64,000 nucleotides of DNA. Source: Salinibacterium sp. M195. Its GTDB lineage: Bacteria; Actinomycetota; Actinomycetes; Actinomycetales; Microbacteriaceae. Positions 1 through 8,103 of the stretch are shown one piece after another (positions within the stretch are counted from its first letter, which is position 1; each line of letters opens with the position of its first letter). The position numbers and the translations under genes are program-made. The notes under the pieces are model-generated. The model did no database searches. It saw nothing but the letters and a program-made list of their open reading frames with translations, and was not told where the DNA came from. The DNA lies in contig NZ_CP040814.1 in NCBI RefSeq assembly GCF_019443965.1, positions 2,728,001 to 2,792,000 of the forward strand, written 5' to 3'.

Positions 1-109
1 TCAGCTCCGAACCATCGATGGTGGTGGATTGCTGCGGCACACACCCGGCAAGCACGATCGCCGCACTCGCGGCAACCGCAATGGTCGCCATTATTCTTGT
101 GGCGCTCAC
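1..109 (-). CDS. Lipoprotein, N-terminal part only (cut by left edge)
   Basis: Thirty-six codons are visible. They begin at a GTG at 109 preceded by a perfect AGGAGG (114-119 on the complementary strand). The N-terminus is a lipoprotein signal peptide: a hydrophobic Ala/Ile/Val core followed by the lipobox L-A-G-C with Cys23, then a polar PQQSTT stretch. The product is therefore exported and lipid-anchored to the outer face of the membrane. It follows the opp operon in the same direction beyond a hairpin. A second peptide-binding protein is possible, but the rest of the gene is outside the window and no function can be assigned. An internal ATG at 91 lacks a well-spaced ribosome site. Confidence 0.75.
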   Translation of the reverse strand, partial: MSATRIMATIAVAASAAIVLAGCVPQQSTTIDGSEL

Positions 110-172
110 TGAACCTCCTGCATACGATCAGGCAATGCACGATGGCACGCTTGTGACAACTCTAAACGAGAA

Positions 173-196
173 GAGCCGTCCCTTGCGGAACGGCTC
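173..196 (-). terminator. Hairpin after the opp operon
   Basis: GAGCCGT (173-179) pairs with ACGGCTC (190-196) across a 10-nt loop, 15 bases past the oppDF stop. A moderately T-rich run follows on the minus strand. This is a probable weak intrinsic terminator. Confidence 0.55.
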
Positions 197-210
197 CCTC
201 GGCTACGAAA

Positions 211-1962
211 CTAGGCGCCTAGTTTGATGTTTGCACCGGGAATCGCTTCGAGCAGTTCCTGCGTGTAAGGGTTTTTCGAGTTCTCGAACACTTCATCTGT
301 TGTCGCTGCTTCGACGATGCGCCCAGCCTGCATGACACAGACGTTGTCTGCCACCAGCCGCACGACCGCGAGGTCATGAGTGATGAACAGATAGGTGAGG
401 TCAAGCTCTGTCTGCAACTCTGTGAGCAGGTTGAGCACTTGACCCTGAACCAGCACGTCGAGTGCTGACACTGCTTCGTCGAGAATGAGCACATCGGGTT
501 TGAGCGCTAGCGCACGCGCAATCGCGACGCGCTGACGCTGACCACCAGAAAGCTCACCGGGATAGCGGTGACGAGCTGCCTGGGGCAGCGACACTTGGTC
601 GAGCAATTCGCTTACACGGTTGAATCGTTCTTTCGGAGTTCCAATACGATGCGCGAGCAGCGGCTCGGCAATCGTGTTGCCAACGCTGTACTGCGGGTCG
701 AGGGAGCCGTAAGGGTCCTGGAACACCGGCTGAACTCGGCGGCGGAACTTCAAAAGATCGTCGCCCTTGATTCCCGCCAGGTTAACTCCATCGAACTCGA
801 TGCTTCCGCTGGTGAGCGGCTCCAACTGCAAGATGAGCTTCGCCACGGTTGACTTGCCGGATCCTGATTCGCCAACTAGGGCCGTTGTTGTGCCCTTTTT
901 GACACCAAACGAGATGTCGTTGACGGCCAACAACTTGTCTTTACGGAACCCTTGTTTGCGGATCTCGTAGACCTTAGTGATGTTGCTCACCTTGATGAGG
1001 TCTGTCTTGGCGCCGGCTTCACGACTTGCCGCACGCGCGATGAGCGCGTCATCGAGAGAACCTTGACCGAAAATCTTCAGGTCGTTCTCTGAACTCGTAT
1101 TCGATTTGATCGATTGGATGCGGCGCGAGGCAAGGCTCGGAGCCGCAGCAACCAAACGCTGTGTGTAAGGATGCTGCGGGTTCTCAAGGATCTCGCGGGA
1201 CGGGCCCGACTCGACTACCTTGCCCTTGTACATCACGACGAGCTGTTCGGCACGCTCGGCGGCTAGGCCGAGGTCGTGGGTGATGAACAGCACTGAGGTG
1301 CCGTAATCGCGCGTGAGTGTCTCCAAGTGGTCAAGAATCTGACGCTGCACAGTCACATCGAGCGCCGAGGTCGGTTCATCGGCAATGAGCAGCTTCGGGC
1401 GAGCCGATAGTCCGATACCGATGAGCACGCGTTGGCGCATTCCACCAGAGAACTGGTGAGGAAACTGCTTGAGGCGTTCGCTAGCGTCGCTAAGTCCCGC
1501 TTCGTTTAGCACCTCGATGGTGCGCTGACGCGCCTCCTTGCCCTGAGCGATGCCGTTGGCCTCAATCGCCTCTTGCACCTGGAAACCGATGCTCCACACC
1601 GGGTTCAGGTTCGACATCGGGTCTTGAGGTACGTAACCGATCTGACTTCCGCGAACCTCAGAGAACTGAGCATCCGAGAACTTTGTCAGGTCGTTGCCTT
1701 CGAACTCGATTGTGCCGCCGAGTACCTTTCCGGTGCCAGGAAGAAGACCGATCACTGCTTGCGCCGTGGTGGACTTTCCTGAGCCTGACTCGCCAACGAT
1801 CGCGAGGGATTGACCCTGGTACAGCGTGAGGTCGATACCGCGCACGGCTTGCACGACACCACGTTGAGTTTCGAAACCAACCTCGAGCCCGCGAATCTTG
1901 AGCAGCGGAGTCTCTTCGTTTGCCGAGTTTGGCGCAATGGGAACTGTTTGTGGGTTAGTCAT
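211..1962 (-). CDS. Oligopeptide/dipeptide ABC transporter, fused double ATPase (OppD-OppF type)
   Basis: This 583-residue protein carries two complete ABC ATPase domains in one chain and powers peptide import with the OppB/OppC permeases. Domain 1 has Walker A GESGSGKST at about 57-65, signature SGGMRQRV near 172 and Walker B LLIADEPT near 191. An oligopeptide-transporter C-terminal linker precedes domain 2, which has Walker A at about 364-372, signature SGGQRQRV near 472 and Walker B ending DEAVSALD near 495. In many bacteria these halves are separate OppD and OppF; the fused form is common in Actinobacteria. Its ATG overlaps the oppC stop by four bases (ATGA), indicating translational coupling. 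The substrate class is inferred from family and operon; the exact peptide is unknown. Confidence 0.93.
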   Translation of the reverse strand: MTNPQTVPIAPNSANEETPLLKIRGLEVGFETQRGVVQAVRGIDLTLYQGQSLAIVGESGSGKSTTAQAVIGLLPGTGKVLGGTIEFEGNDLTKFSDAQFSEVRGSQIGYVPQDPMSNLNPVWSIGFQVQEAIEANGIAQGKEARQRTIEVLNEAGLSDASERLKQFPHQFSGGMRQRVLIGIGLSARPKLLIADEPTSALDVTVQRQILDHLETLTRDYGTSVLFITHDLGLAAERAEQLVVMYKGKVVESGPSREILENPQHPYTQRLVAAAPSLASRRIQSIKSNTSSENDLKIFGQGSLDDALIARAASREAGAKTDLIKVSNITKVYEIRKQGFRKDKLLAVNDISFGVKKGTTTALVGESGSGKSTVAKLILQLEPLTSGSIEFDGVNLAGIKGDDLLKFRRRVQPVFQDPYGSLDPQYSVGNTIAEPLLAHRIGTPKERFNRVSELLDQVSLPQAARHRYPGELSGGQRQRVAIARALALKPDVLILDEAVSALDVLVQGQVLNLLTELQTELDLTYLFITHDLAVVRLVADNVCVMQAGRIVEAATTDEVFENSKNPYTQELLEAIPGANIKLGA

Positions 1963-2918
1963 CGGCGTGCTCTCGCTTCCGGGTCAAGGGCATCGCGAAC
2001 TACGTCGCCGAACATCAAGAAGGCCAGCACCGTGACAGACAGCGCAGCCGAGGGCAGCAGCAGCGTCTGCGGGTGGGTACGAACCGTGACGCGTGCCTGA
2101 TTGATGTCGTTACCCCAGGACATAACAGTGCCGGGGAGACCAATACCGAGGAACCCTAGAGTCGCCTCTGCCACGATGAAGATGCCGAGCGACACCGTTG
2201 CAATAACGATGACCGGCGCGATGGCGTTGGGGATCACGTGGCGTATGAGCGTCTTGAAACGCGAAACGCCAAGAGCAGCGGATGCTGTCACGTAATCAGA
2301 GTTTCGAGCCGAGAGAACCGAACCACGCATGATGCGCGCGATTTGGGGCCACGCGAAGAGCGCGAGAACGAACGAGACACTCATTGCATCGCGGACGGGG
2401 ATAACGGAGATAACAACGATCGCACCGAGAACAGTGGGGATGGCGAAGAAAATGTCACCGATACGCGAAACGAAAGAGTCAAGGATTCCGCCGTAGAAAC
2501 CGGCAAGGGCTCCGATGATTCCACCGAACAAGGTCACCATGATTGTGGTGAGGAGTCCGATTGTCACTGATGCCTGGGTTCCGAAAATGATCCGGGAGTA
2601 GACGTCACAACCTTGACGGGTGAAACCGAGCGGATGCCCGGCTTGCGGATCGCCGTTGCTGAACTTCAAGTAGCACTCAGTGGGGCTGTACGTCACGAAG
2701 AGATTCGGGAACGCTGCGATGACCACGATAAGGAGGATGAGCACCGAGGAAATCCAAAACATCGGACGACGTCGCATGGACTCCCAGGCATCCGTCCAGG
2801 TGCTGCGTGCCTTTCCCGTTTCATCGACTTGATCGATTTCGGCGACCGGAGTCTCCGCGAGCGAGGCAATGAAGTGTTTTTGACCGGGCCGGTGATGGCC
2901 AGTGTTGTTAGTTGGCAT
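1959..2918 (-). CDS. Peptide ABC transporter permease (OppC/DppC family)
   Basis: A 319-residue inner-membrane permease of the BPD_transp_1 family. A soluble N-terminal tail of about 55 residues leads into the first membrane helix. An OppC-specific external segment follows, then the core helices. The EAA loop that docks on the ATPase is visible as ASAALGVSRF near residue 205. Its stop overlaps the oppDF start by four bases and its start lies inside the end of oppB, so the three genes are one translational unit. Together with OppB it forms the peptide channel. Confidence 0.92.
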   Translation of the reverse strand: MPTNNTGHHRPGQKHFIASLAETPVAEIDQVDETGKARSTWTDAWESMRRRPMFWISSVLILLIVVIAAFPNLFVTYSPTECYLKFSNGDPQAGHPLGFTRQGCDVYSRIIFGTQASVTIGLLTTIMVTLFGGIIGALAGFYGGILDSFVSRIGDIFFAIPTVLGAIVVISVIPVRDAMSVSFVLALFAWPQIARIMRGSVLSARNSDYVTASAALGVSRFKTLIRHVIPNAIAPVIVIATVSLGIFIVAEATLGFLGIGLPGTVMSWGNDINQARVTVRTHPQTLLLPSAALSVTVLAFLMFGDVVRDALDPEARARR

Positions 2919-3837
2919 AACGGATCCTTGGGTCGAGCGCGGCGTAGAGCAGGTCTACGAGCAGGTTGGCTAGCACGAAGATGATGACCATCACCGCGAC
3001 AAACGAGACGACCGTGGGGCCTTCTCCCAATGTGATTGCTCGGTAAACAGTTCCACCGACACCGTTGATGTTGAAGATTCCCTCTGTGACAATCGCACCG
3101 ACCATGAGCGAGCCGATGTCGACTCCCAGATAGGTAACAACCGGCACGAGCGAGTTGCGCAGTACGTGCACGGTGACTACTCGACGTCGAGATAGTCCCT
3201 TTGCCGTAGCTGTGCGAACGAAGTCGGCACCGAGGTTGTCGGCAACGCTCGCGCGAGTGAGTCGCACAATGTACGCAAATGAAACTGAAGCCAACACGAT
3301 GGCCGGCAGAATCAGTTCGCCCCACGGTGCGGAACCGCTGACCGTTGTTCGCGCCCAACCAAGTTGGATGCCGAAAACGAACTGCAATACGAAACCAACG
3401 ACGAAGGTCGGCACCGAGATCAGCAACAGGCTGATGACGAGCGCTGAAGCGTCGAACAGCTTTCCCTTGCGAAGGCCAGCAACGAGGCCGACGATGATGC
3501 CGAAGAAGGCTTCAATGGCGAGGGCGAGCATCGCGAGACGGGCAGTGATGGGGAAGGCCTGAGCCATGACATCGGTGACAGAGCGACCGGAGAACGTTGT
3601 TCCGAGGTCACCTTGGAACAGTCCGCCGATGTAGAGGAGGTACTGAACGATGAATGGCTTGTCGAGGTTGTACTCAGCCCGAATGGTTTCGATGACGCCA
3701 GGAGCTGGAGGATGATCCCCGTACAACGCGGCGATGGGGTCGCCGGGAACAGCAAACACCATGAAGTAGATCAAGAAGGTTGCGCCGAAAAACACCGGAA
3801 TCATCTGGAGGAAGCGCTTGCCTGCGTACCAAAGCAT
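2908..3837 (-). CDS. Peptide ABC transporter permease (OppB/DppB family)
   Basis: A 309-residue permease with the N-terminal OppB hallmark: a first helix, then an external loop containing FAVPGDPIAAL. Six predicted membrane helices follow, and the EAA motif (RTATAKGLSRRRV) lies near residue 220. The last 11 bases overlap oppC. It is separated from oppA by 138 bp that contain a strong hairpin (3901-3940), so permease expression may be set lower than that of the binding protein. Confidence 0.92.
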   Translation of the reverse strand: MLWYAGKRFLQMIPVFFGATFLIYFMVFAVPGDPIAALYGDHPPAPGVIETIRAEYNLDKPFIVQYLLYIGGLFQGDLGTTFSGRSVTDVMAQAFPITARLAMLALAIEAFFGIIVGLVAGLRKGKLFDASALVISLLLISVPTFVVGFVLQFVFGIQLGWARTTVSGSAPWGELILPAIVLASVSFAYIVRLTRASVADNLGADFVRTATAKGLSRRRVVTVHVLRNSLVPVVTYLGVDIGSLMVGAIVTEGIFNINGVGGTVYRAITLGEGPTVVSFVAVMVIIFVLANLLVDLLYAALDPRIRYAN

Positions 3838-3900
3838 CAGATAGTTCCCTCGATGGAACGGATAAACATAGAATTCACAATCGCTGAATAAGGGTACTCA

Positions 3901-3940
3901 GTGTAATGCCCGGGACTAGGAAAAGTCCCGGGCACTACAC
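3901..3940 (-). terminator. Strong hairpin between oppA and oppB
   Basis: A core 10-bp perfect stem, GCCCGGGACT (3908-3917) with AGTCCCGGGC (3924-3933), has a 6-nt loop. It extends to about 17 bp through GTGTA/TACAC flanks with one wobble. No T-tract follows on the minus strand. It fits an mRNA-stabilising or partial-termination element that would favour oppA over the downstream permease genes. Confidence 0.6.
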
Positions 3941-3975
3941 GTTGAGAGTGGAAACTGGGTAAAGCTAAGAGCGAA

Positions 3976-5583
3976 TTAGCCCTTGGTTACCTCGTTGTAC
4001 AGCGGGACAGAGTCCCAACCGAATACAACATTGTCAACGGTGTCAGAGTAGACGCCAGTGACGTTCGAGTACCACAGCGGGATCGAAGGAAGGTCGACCA
4101 GGAGGATTTCCTGAGCTTCCTGGTACTTCGCCGTTGCTTCTTCTACCGACGACGCGCTTGCGCCCTCTGCAAGGACCTTCTCGAACTCGGGGCTTGAGTA
4201 GCCTTCCTTGTTCGAGCCAGCACCATCAACGTAGAGCGGGCCGAGGAAGTTGTACAACGACGGGTAGTCCGCTTGCCATCCAGCACGAGTAGCACCGGTG
4301 AGCAAGTTAGCGTCACGGTCGTTCAGTGCGTCCTTGAAGGTGGGGTATGCCTTGCCGACAGCCTGGATACCGAGCGTGTTGCTGATGCTGTTTGCTACAG
4401 CGTCAACCCATGCCTGGTGTCCACCGTCAGCGTTGTAAGCGAGGTCGAAGACATTGTCGCCGTAAGGCGCAATAGCGTCAGCTTCTGCCCACAGCTTCTT
4501 GGCCTCGTCCGGGTTGAAGTCAAGAACTTCAGCACCAGCAAGGTCGTCGGAGTGACCAGCGATTACCGGCGAAGTGAAGTCGGTAGCGGGGGTACGTGTG
4601 CCCTGGAAGATGACATCCGTGATCTCAGCGCGGTCGATCGACATCGAGATAGCTGCACGACGCAGCTTGCCCTCATCGCCCGACCAGTGCTCGAGGTAGT
4701 AAGGCATGTTGAATGCCTGGAAGATCGCAGCAGGCTGATTTACCGAACGATCCGGAAAGTCCGACTCGTAGGTACTAAATGCGGAGTCGGGAACAGCATC
4801 GAGAATATCGAGGTTGCCACCGAGAGCGTCAGCATATGCGGCGTCTTGGCTCGTGTAGAAGATGATCGACACTCCGCCGTTGACAGCCTTGCGAACACCG
4901 TCGTAGTCAGGGTTCGTAACGAGGTCGATCTGGACGTCGTGCTGCCATCCGTCTTCGGCGATCATGTACGGACCGTTACCTACCGGGTTCTCACCGAAGG
5001 CGTCAAGGTTTTCCCAAGCGGACTCAGGCAACGGCATGAATGCCGAGTAGCCGAGACGCAGCGGGAAGTCAGCCTCAGGGTTGATCAGCGCAACGGTGAA
5101 CTCCGTGTCGCTGACGACGTCAAGTCCTGTCAGCTCTGAGTTTTCGTCGTAGCTGAAGCCCTCAATGTTGTCGAAGAAGTAGGACGAGCTCTGCGCGTTG
5201 TCGAGCAGTGCGCCGTACGACCAAGCCTTGACGAAGGAGTCTGACGTGACCGGCTCACCGTTGGTGAAGGTCCAGCCATCGTTCAGCGTGACGGTCCAGT
5301 TCTGGCCATCCTCTGATTCGATCGACTCGGCAACTTCGTTTTCTGCAGCGCCATCGGCGGTGTACGAAACGAGTCCAGCGAAGATCGAGGTGATTACCTT
5401 ACCGCCACCGGTTTCAGTGGTGTTTGTCGGAATGAGCGACTGCTGTGGCTCACTGCCGTTCGTGGTGATGATTGCGGCATTGTCGCCCTCTGCGGGCTCC
5501 TCGCCCGCGGCGCACCCCGCAAGAACTAGTGCCGAGGCTGACAGCAGCGCGACGGCGCTGAAGCCTATGCGTGATCGTTTCAA
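3976..5583 (-). CDS. Oligopeptide ABC transporter substrate-binding lipoprotein (OppA, SBP_bac_5)
   Basis: A lipoprotein of 535 residues when started at the TTG at 5583. That start is chosen because AGGAGG lies five bases upstream and because it yields a clean signal peptide (MKRSRIGF..., lipobox LAGC). An in-frame ATG at 5652 would add 23 residues that are not signal-like. The mature protein has the SBP_bac_5 layout: N-terminal lobe, a long peptide-binding middle and a conserved C-terminal segment. It captures peptides outside the membrane and delivers them to OppBC. It is the first gene of the operon, followed by a hairpin and oppB. Specificity cannot be read from sequence. Confidence 0.92.
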   Translation of the reverse strand: MKRSRIGFSAVALLSASALVLAGCAAGEEPAEGDNAAIITTNGSEPQQSLIPTNTTETGGGKVITSIFAGLVSYTADGAAENEVAESIESEDGQNWTVTLNDGWTFTNGEPVTSDSFVKAWSYGALLDNAQSSSYFFDNIEGFSYDENSELTGLDVVSDTEFTVALINPEADFPLRLGYSAFMPLPESAWENLDAFGENPVGNGPYMIAEDGWQHDVQIDLVTNPDYDGVRKAVNGGVSIIFYTSQDAAYADALGGNLDILDAVPDSAFSTYESDFPDRSVNQPAAIFQAFNMPYYLEHWSGDEGKLRRAAISMSIDRAEITDVIFQGTRTPATDFTSPVIAGHSDDLAGAEVLDFNPDEAKKLWAEADAIAPYGDNVFDLAYNADGGHQAWVDAVANSISNTLGIQAVGKAYPTFKDALNDRDANLLTGATRAGWQADYPSLYNFLGPLYVDGAGSNKEGYSSPEFEKVLAEGASASSVEEATAKYQEAQEILLVDLPSIPLWYSNVTGVYSDTVDNVVFGWDSVPLYNEVTKG

Positions 5584-5830
5584 AGTTTCCTCCTGTGCAG
5601 AATTTGCTAACGGCACGGAATTTTTGACGCCGCGCCGCGCTTGATAGTTCACACCCTAAACGGGGGGATGCCCCACGCAAAACCATACGGCCAAACGTTA
5701 CACACTGGTAACGCCCGTGAAGAATATGTGCGGATTATGCAGTTTTTTCGCGCACGATGCGGCTGTTTCACAGAAATACTGCGCAATGCCGCCACGACCG
5801 GCGCACAGCATCATGAGTTAACATCGGCGT
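5584..5830. other. Divergent intergenic region, oppA / DCC protein
   Basis: This 247-bp AT-richer gap separates the leftward opp operon from the rightward DCC gene and must hold both promoters. The only element assigned with confidence is the AGGAGG at 5589-5594 serving the oppA TTG start. No gene was seen here. Confidence 0.4.
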
Positions 5831-6232
5831 ATGTCGCATCCGAACCCGACTTCGAACCCGCCCAAGAATCTCTTCATCTTCGACGGAGACTGCGCCTTCT
5901 GCACCCTGTGGGTCAATCGTTTGCAATCAGTACTCCCGAGCTTTCCCGCGAGCACACCGTGGCAGTGGATTGATCTCGATGACTACGCCCTTACGCAAGA
6001 AGATGTCGACAAGGCTGCGTGGTTCGTGACTCCCACTCGACAATTCGCTGGGCACATGGCGTTTTCATTACTGCTCAGGAGCCAACCCACGTTCGGATGG
6101 CGCTTCCTCGGCCACCTCATCGCCACTGAGCCATTTAGCTCGATCGCTTCGCTCGGGTACCGATTCGTTTCTCGCTATCGTCATCGCCTGCCAGGCGGAA
6201 CTCCCGCCTGCGCCGTTCGCAGACCCGAGTGA
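5831..6232 (+). CDS. DCC-family thiol-disulfide oxidoreductase-like protein (DUF393)
   Basis: A 133-residue protein with the N-terminal family signature FDGDCAFC, a thioredoxin-like CxxC pair at residues 21-24. Conserved Trp/Arg-containing blocks of the DUF393 (YuxK) family follow. It is cytosolic, and family members are predicted thiol-disulfide oxidoreductases of largely unknown substrate. Its stop overlaps the next start (GTGA at 6229), so it is translationally coupled to the CPBP membrane protein. The C-terminus is rich in Arg and Pro. Confidence 0.8.
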   Translation: MSHPNPTSNPPKNLFIFDGDCAFCTLWVNRLQSVLPSFPASTPWQWIDLDDYALTQEDVDKAAWFVTPTRQFAGHMAFSLLLRSQPTFGWRFLGHLIATEPFSSIASLGYRFVSRYRHRLPGGTPACAVRRPE

Positions 6233-7017
6233 GCTCTGCACCACCACTGCCTCAGTCGCGGGGGCGCCTGTGGACAGAAATTTCAATCGTCCTGGCTCTG
6301 TCGTTGGGAGCATCGGCGATTTATTCGATCGTCTCGATTACGAACAGACTCACGCGCGTCGAATCGCTGTCGCAGCAGACAGCAACGCTGAACTCATCGC
6401 TCAGTACCCGCCCGACATTCGATCTGATTTATCAGTTACTGGGGATAACATTCGATCTCGCCCCAGTCGCACTCGTAGCGTTCCTCCTCTGGAGCGCGAC
6501 TAAACCCCGACTTTCCCGGCTCGGAGTCGACTTCACTCGTCCCGTGCACGACAGCTTGAGCGGCATCGCTCTCGCGCTGGCGATCGGAATCCCCGGAATC
6601 GCTGTCTACCTCGGCGGCCGCGCGCTGGGAGTGACAGTGAATGTGGTGCCTGCCGCGCTCGACCAGTATTGGTGGACAGTGCCCGTGCTGCTGCTCTCTG
6701 CACTGCGCGCCGGCCTCACTGAAGAATTTATCGTGATCGGTTACCTCTATGCCCGGCTCACAGACCTGGGTTGGGGCCGCTGGAAGATCATCATCTCTAC
6801 GGCACTACTCCGAGGCACGTACCACCTGTACCAAGGCATCGGAGCATTCATCGGCAACGTGGCTATGGGCCTACTCTTCGGCTGGCTTTACACGCGCTAT
6901 CGCCGCATTCTCCCCCTCGTCATTGCCCACACTCTCATCGACGCCGCAATCTTCGTCGGCTACGGCTGGGCGGTAGTAACATTCCCGAACGTTTTCGGAC
7001 TTAGCCCCAGCGAGTAG
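6229..7017 (+). CDS. CPBP-family intramembrane protein (Abi/CAAX-protease-like)
   Basis: A 262-residue polytopic membrane protein. The CPBP domain has a glutamate pair at residues 165-166 (LTEEFIVIGY), His199 and a second conserved His234 in the IAHTLID helix. These match the metal/catalytic residues of glutamic intramembrane proteases. The usual Arg of the EExxxR motif is not at the expected place (Ile/Gly there, Arg at 177), a variant seen by eye in this protein. Family members process prenylated or secreted peptides or confer bacteriocin immunity; the specific role is unknown. It starts at a GTG overlapping the DCC gene. Confidence 0.75.
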   Translation: MSSAPPLPQSRGRLWTEISIVLALSLGASAIYSIVSITNRLTRVESLSQQTATLNSSLSTRPTFDLIYQLLGITFDLAPVALVAFLLWSATKPRLSRLGVDFTRPVHDSLSGIALALAIGIPGIAVYLGGRALGVTVNVVPAALDQYWWTVPVLLLSALRAGLTEEFIVIGYLYARLTDLGWGRWKIIISTALLRGTYHLYQGIGAFIGNVAMGLLFGWLYTRYRRILPLVIAHTLIDAAIFVGYGWAVVTFPNVFGLSPSE

Positions 7018-7084
7018 CGTAGACCGCAATCTGACAGCGACGACGGTAAACATTGAGTATCGCCGAGGACTGGCGGAGCGTAAA

Positions 7085-7570
7085 GTGTCTCGCATGTCAC
7101 CGGAAATCACTGTTGAGACCGTGGCCACAAAGCTGGTTGCGGGCCTAGAGTTCGACACCACGATGAAAACACTGCCCGCAGATATGACTGCCGCGATCGG
7201 CGACCTCATCAGGAACACCGCCGAGTCCCACATGACAGTGGCCGGTCCGATAATCGCAGTCTATGGCGAAGAGATGCACCCGAATCGCTCGTGGAAGTGC
7301 GAAGTGTGTGTTCCCGTCGCAGAAGCATTTGGCGAGCATCCGACGCTCCGCTCGCACGAACTGCCGGGAGGCGTTGTCGCGACGACAACCCACGTCGGCT
7401 CATATGACGGCCTCAAAGACACGTACAACACCATTTTTAGCTGGTTCTCAGAACATCGCCACACCTACGCTGGCCCGCCACGTGAGGTGTATCTCAACAG
7501 CCCAGCCGAGGTGTCAGAGTCCGAACTCCTGACGAGGCTCGAGTTTCCCGTAATACTGTCCAGCAGCTAG
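7085..7570 (+). CDS. GyrI-like / AraC effector-binding-domain protein
   Basis: A 161-residue stand-alone small-molecule-binding domain. An N-terminal beta strand and a helix bearing AAIGDLI are followed by a strand with IAVYGEE and the VPVAEAF block. The GGVVATTTHVGSYDGLKDTY segment and the C-terminal REVYLNSP strand complete the GyrI/BmrR-type fold. There is no DNA-binding domain. Such proteins bind or hydrolyse hydrophobic ligands or act as sensors; the ligand is unknown. The start may be GTG 7085 or ATG 7094; neither has a strong ribosome site. Confidence 0.72.
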   Translation: MSRMSPEITVETVATKLVAGLEFDTTMKTLPADMTAAIGDLIRNTAESHMTVAGPIIAVYGEEMHPNRSWKCEVCVPVAEAFGEHPTLRSHELPGGVVATTTHVGSYDGLKDTYNTIFSWFSEHRHTYAGPPREVYLNSPAEVSESELLTRLEFPVILSSS

Positions 7571-7617
7571 CCCCCAGTTCCACACGGAGCGATGCTCCCC
7601 CAACGAAAGGAACGACG

Positions 7618-8040
7618 ATGAAGTCCAACCCCTATTTGAGCTTCAGAGATAACGCACGCGAAGCTCTCGCTTACTACCAAGAAGTGTTCGGCGGAACCAC
7701 AGAGATCCATACCTTTGCCGACTTTCAGGCCAGCCAAGACCCTGAAGAGCAAGAGTGGATAATGCACGGGCAGCTGGAATCCCCCGCAGGAATAACTCTC
7801 ATGATGTCAGACACGCCCAAGAGCATGGAGTACACACCAGGAGGCTCAATGTCGATCTCCATTGGTGGCTATCTCAGCGAGAAAGCCGCCATGGAAAGCT
7901 ATTGGCAGAAACTCAGCGACGGCGGTCGGATAGATATGCCGCTTGAGCCCGCGGAATGGGGCGGAATCTTCGGGATGGTCGTCGACCGCTACTCCGTGAC
8001 GTGGATTATCAGCATCAGTGATGACAACGAGACTCGCTAG
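7618..8040 (+). CDS. VOC-superfamily protein (PhnB/glyoxalase-like)
   Basis: A 140-residue cytosolic protein preceded by GAAAGGAACGACG. It opens with the PhnB-like pattern LSFRDNAREALAYYQEVFGG and continues with HGQLE and MMSD strands. The C-terminal WGGIFGMVVDRYSVTW matches the paired beta-alpha-beta-beta-beta modules of the vicinal-oxygen-chelate fold. PhnB-type proteins have no established common reaction; some act in resistance. The gene is probably monocistronic, ending in the shared hairpin at 8073-8102. Confidence 0.78.
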   Translation: MKSNPYLSFRDNAREALAYYQEVFGGTTEIHTFADFQASQDPEEQEWIMHGQLESPAGITLMMSDTPKSMEYTPGGSMSISIGGYLSEKAAMESYWQKLSDGGRIDMPLEPAEWGGIFGMVVDRYSVTWIISISDDNETR

Positions 8041-8072
8041 CTCCGCTACTCAGCACTAGGCCCAGCGTCGCG

Positions 8073-8102
8073 CCTCGTGCCGGCTCTGAAGCCGGCACGA
8101 GG
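8073..8102. terminator. Bidirectional hairpin between convergent genes
   Basis: A perfect 13-bp stem, CCTCGTGCCGGCT (8073-8085) with AGCCGGCACGAGG (8090-8102), has a CTGA tetraloop. It lies between the ends of the VOC gene and the VWA gene. There is no T-tract on either side, but position and symmetry indicate a shared terminator. Confidence 0.7.
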
Positions 8103-8103
8103 A

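Noticed and set aside
4273-5139. Plus-strand open frame of 288 codons opposite oppA
   Set aside because: It is antisense to the peptide-binding protein, with no domain; Val/Arg-rich shadow.
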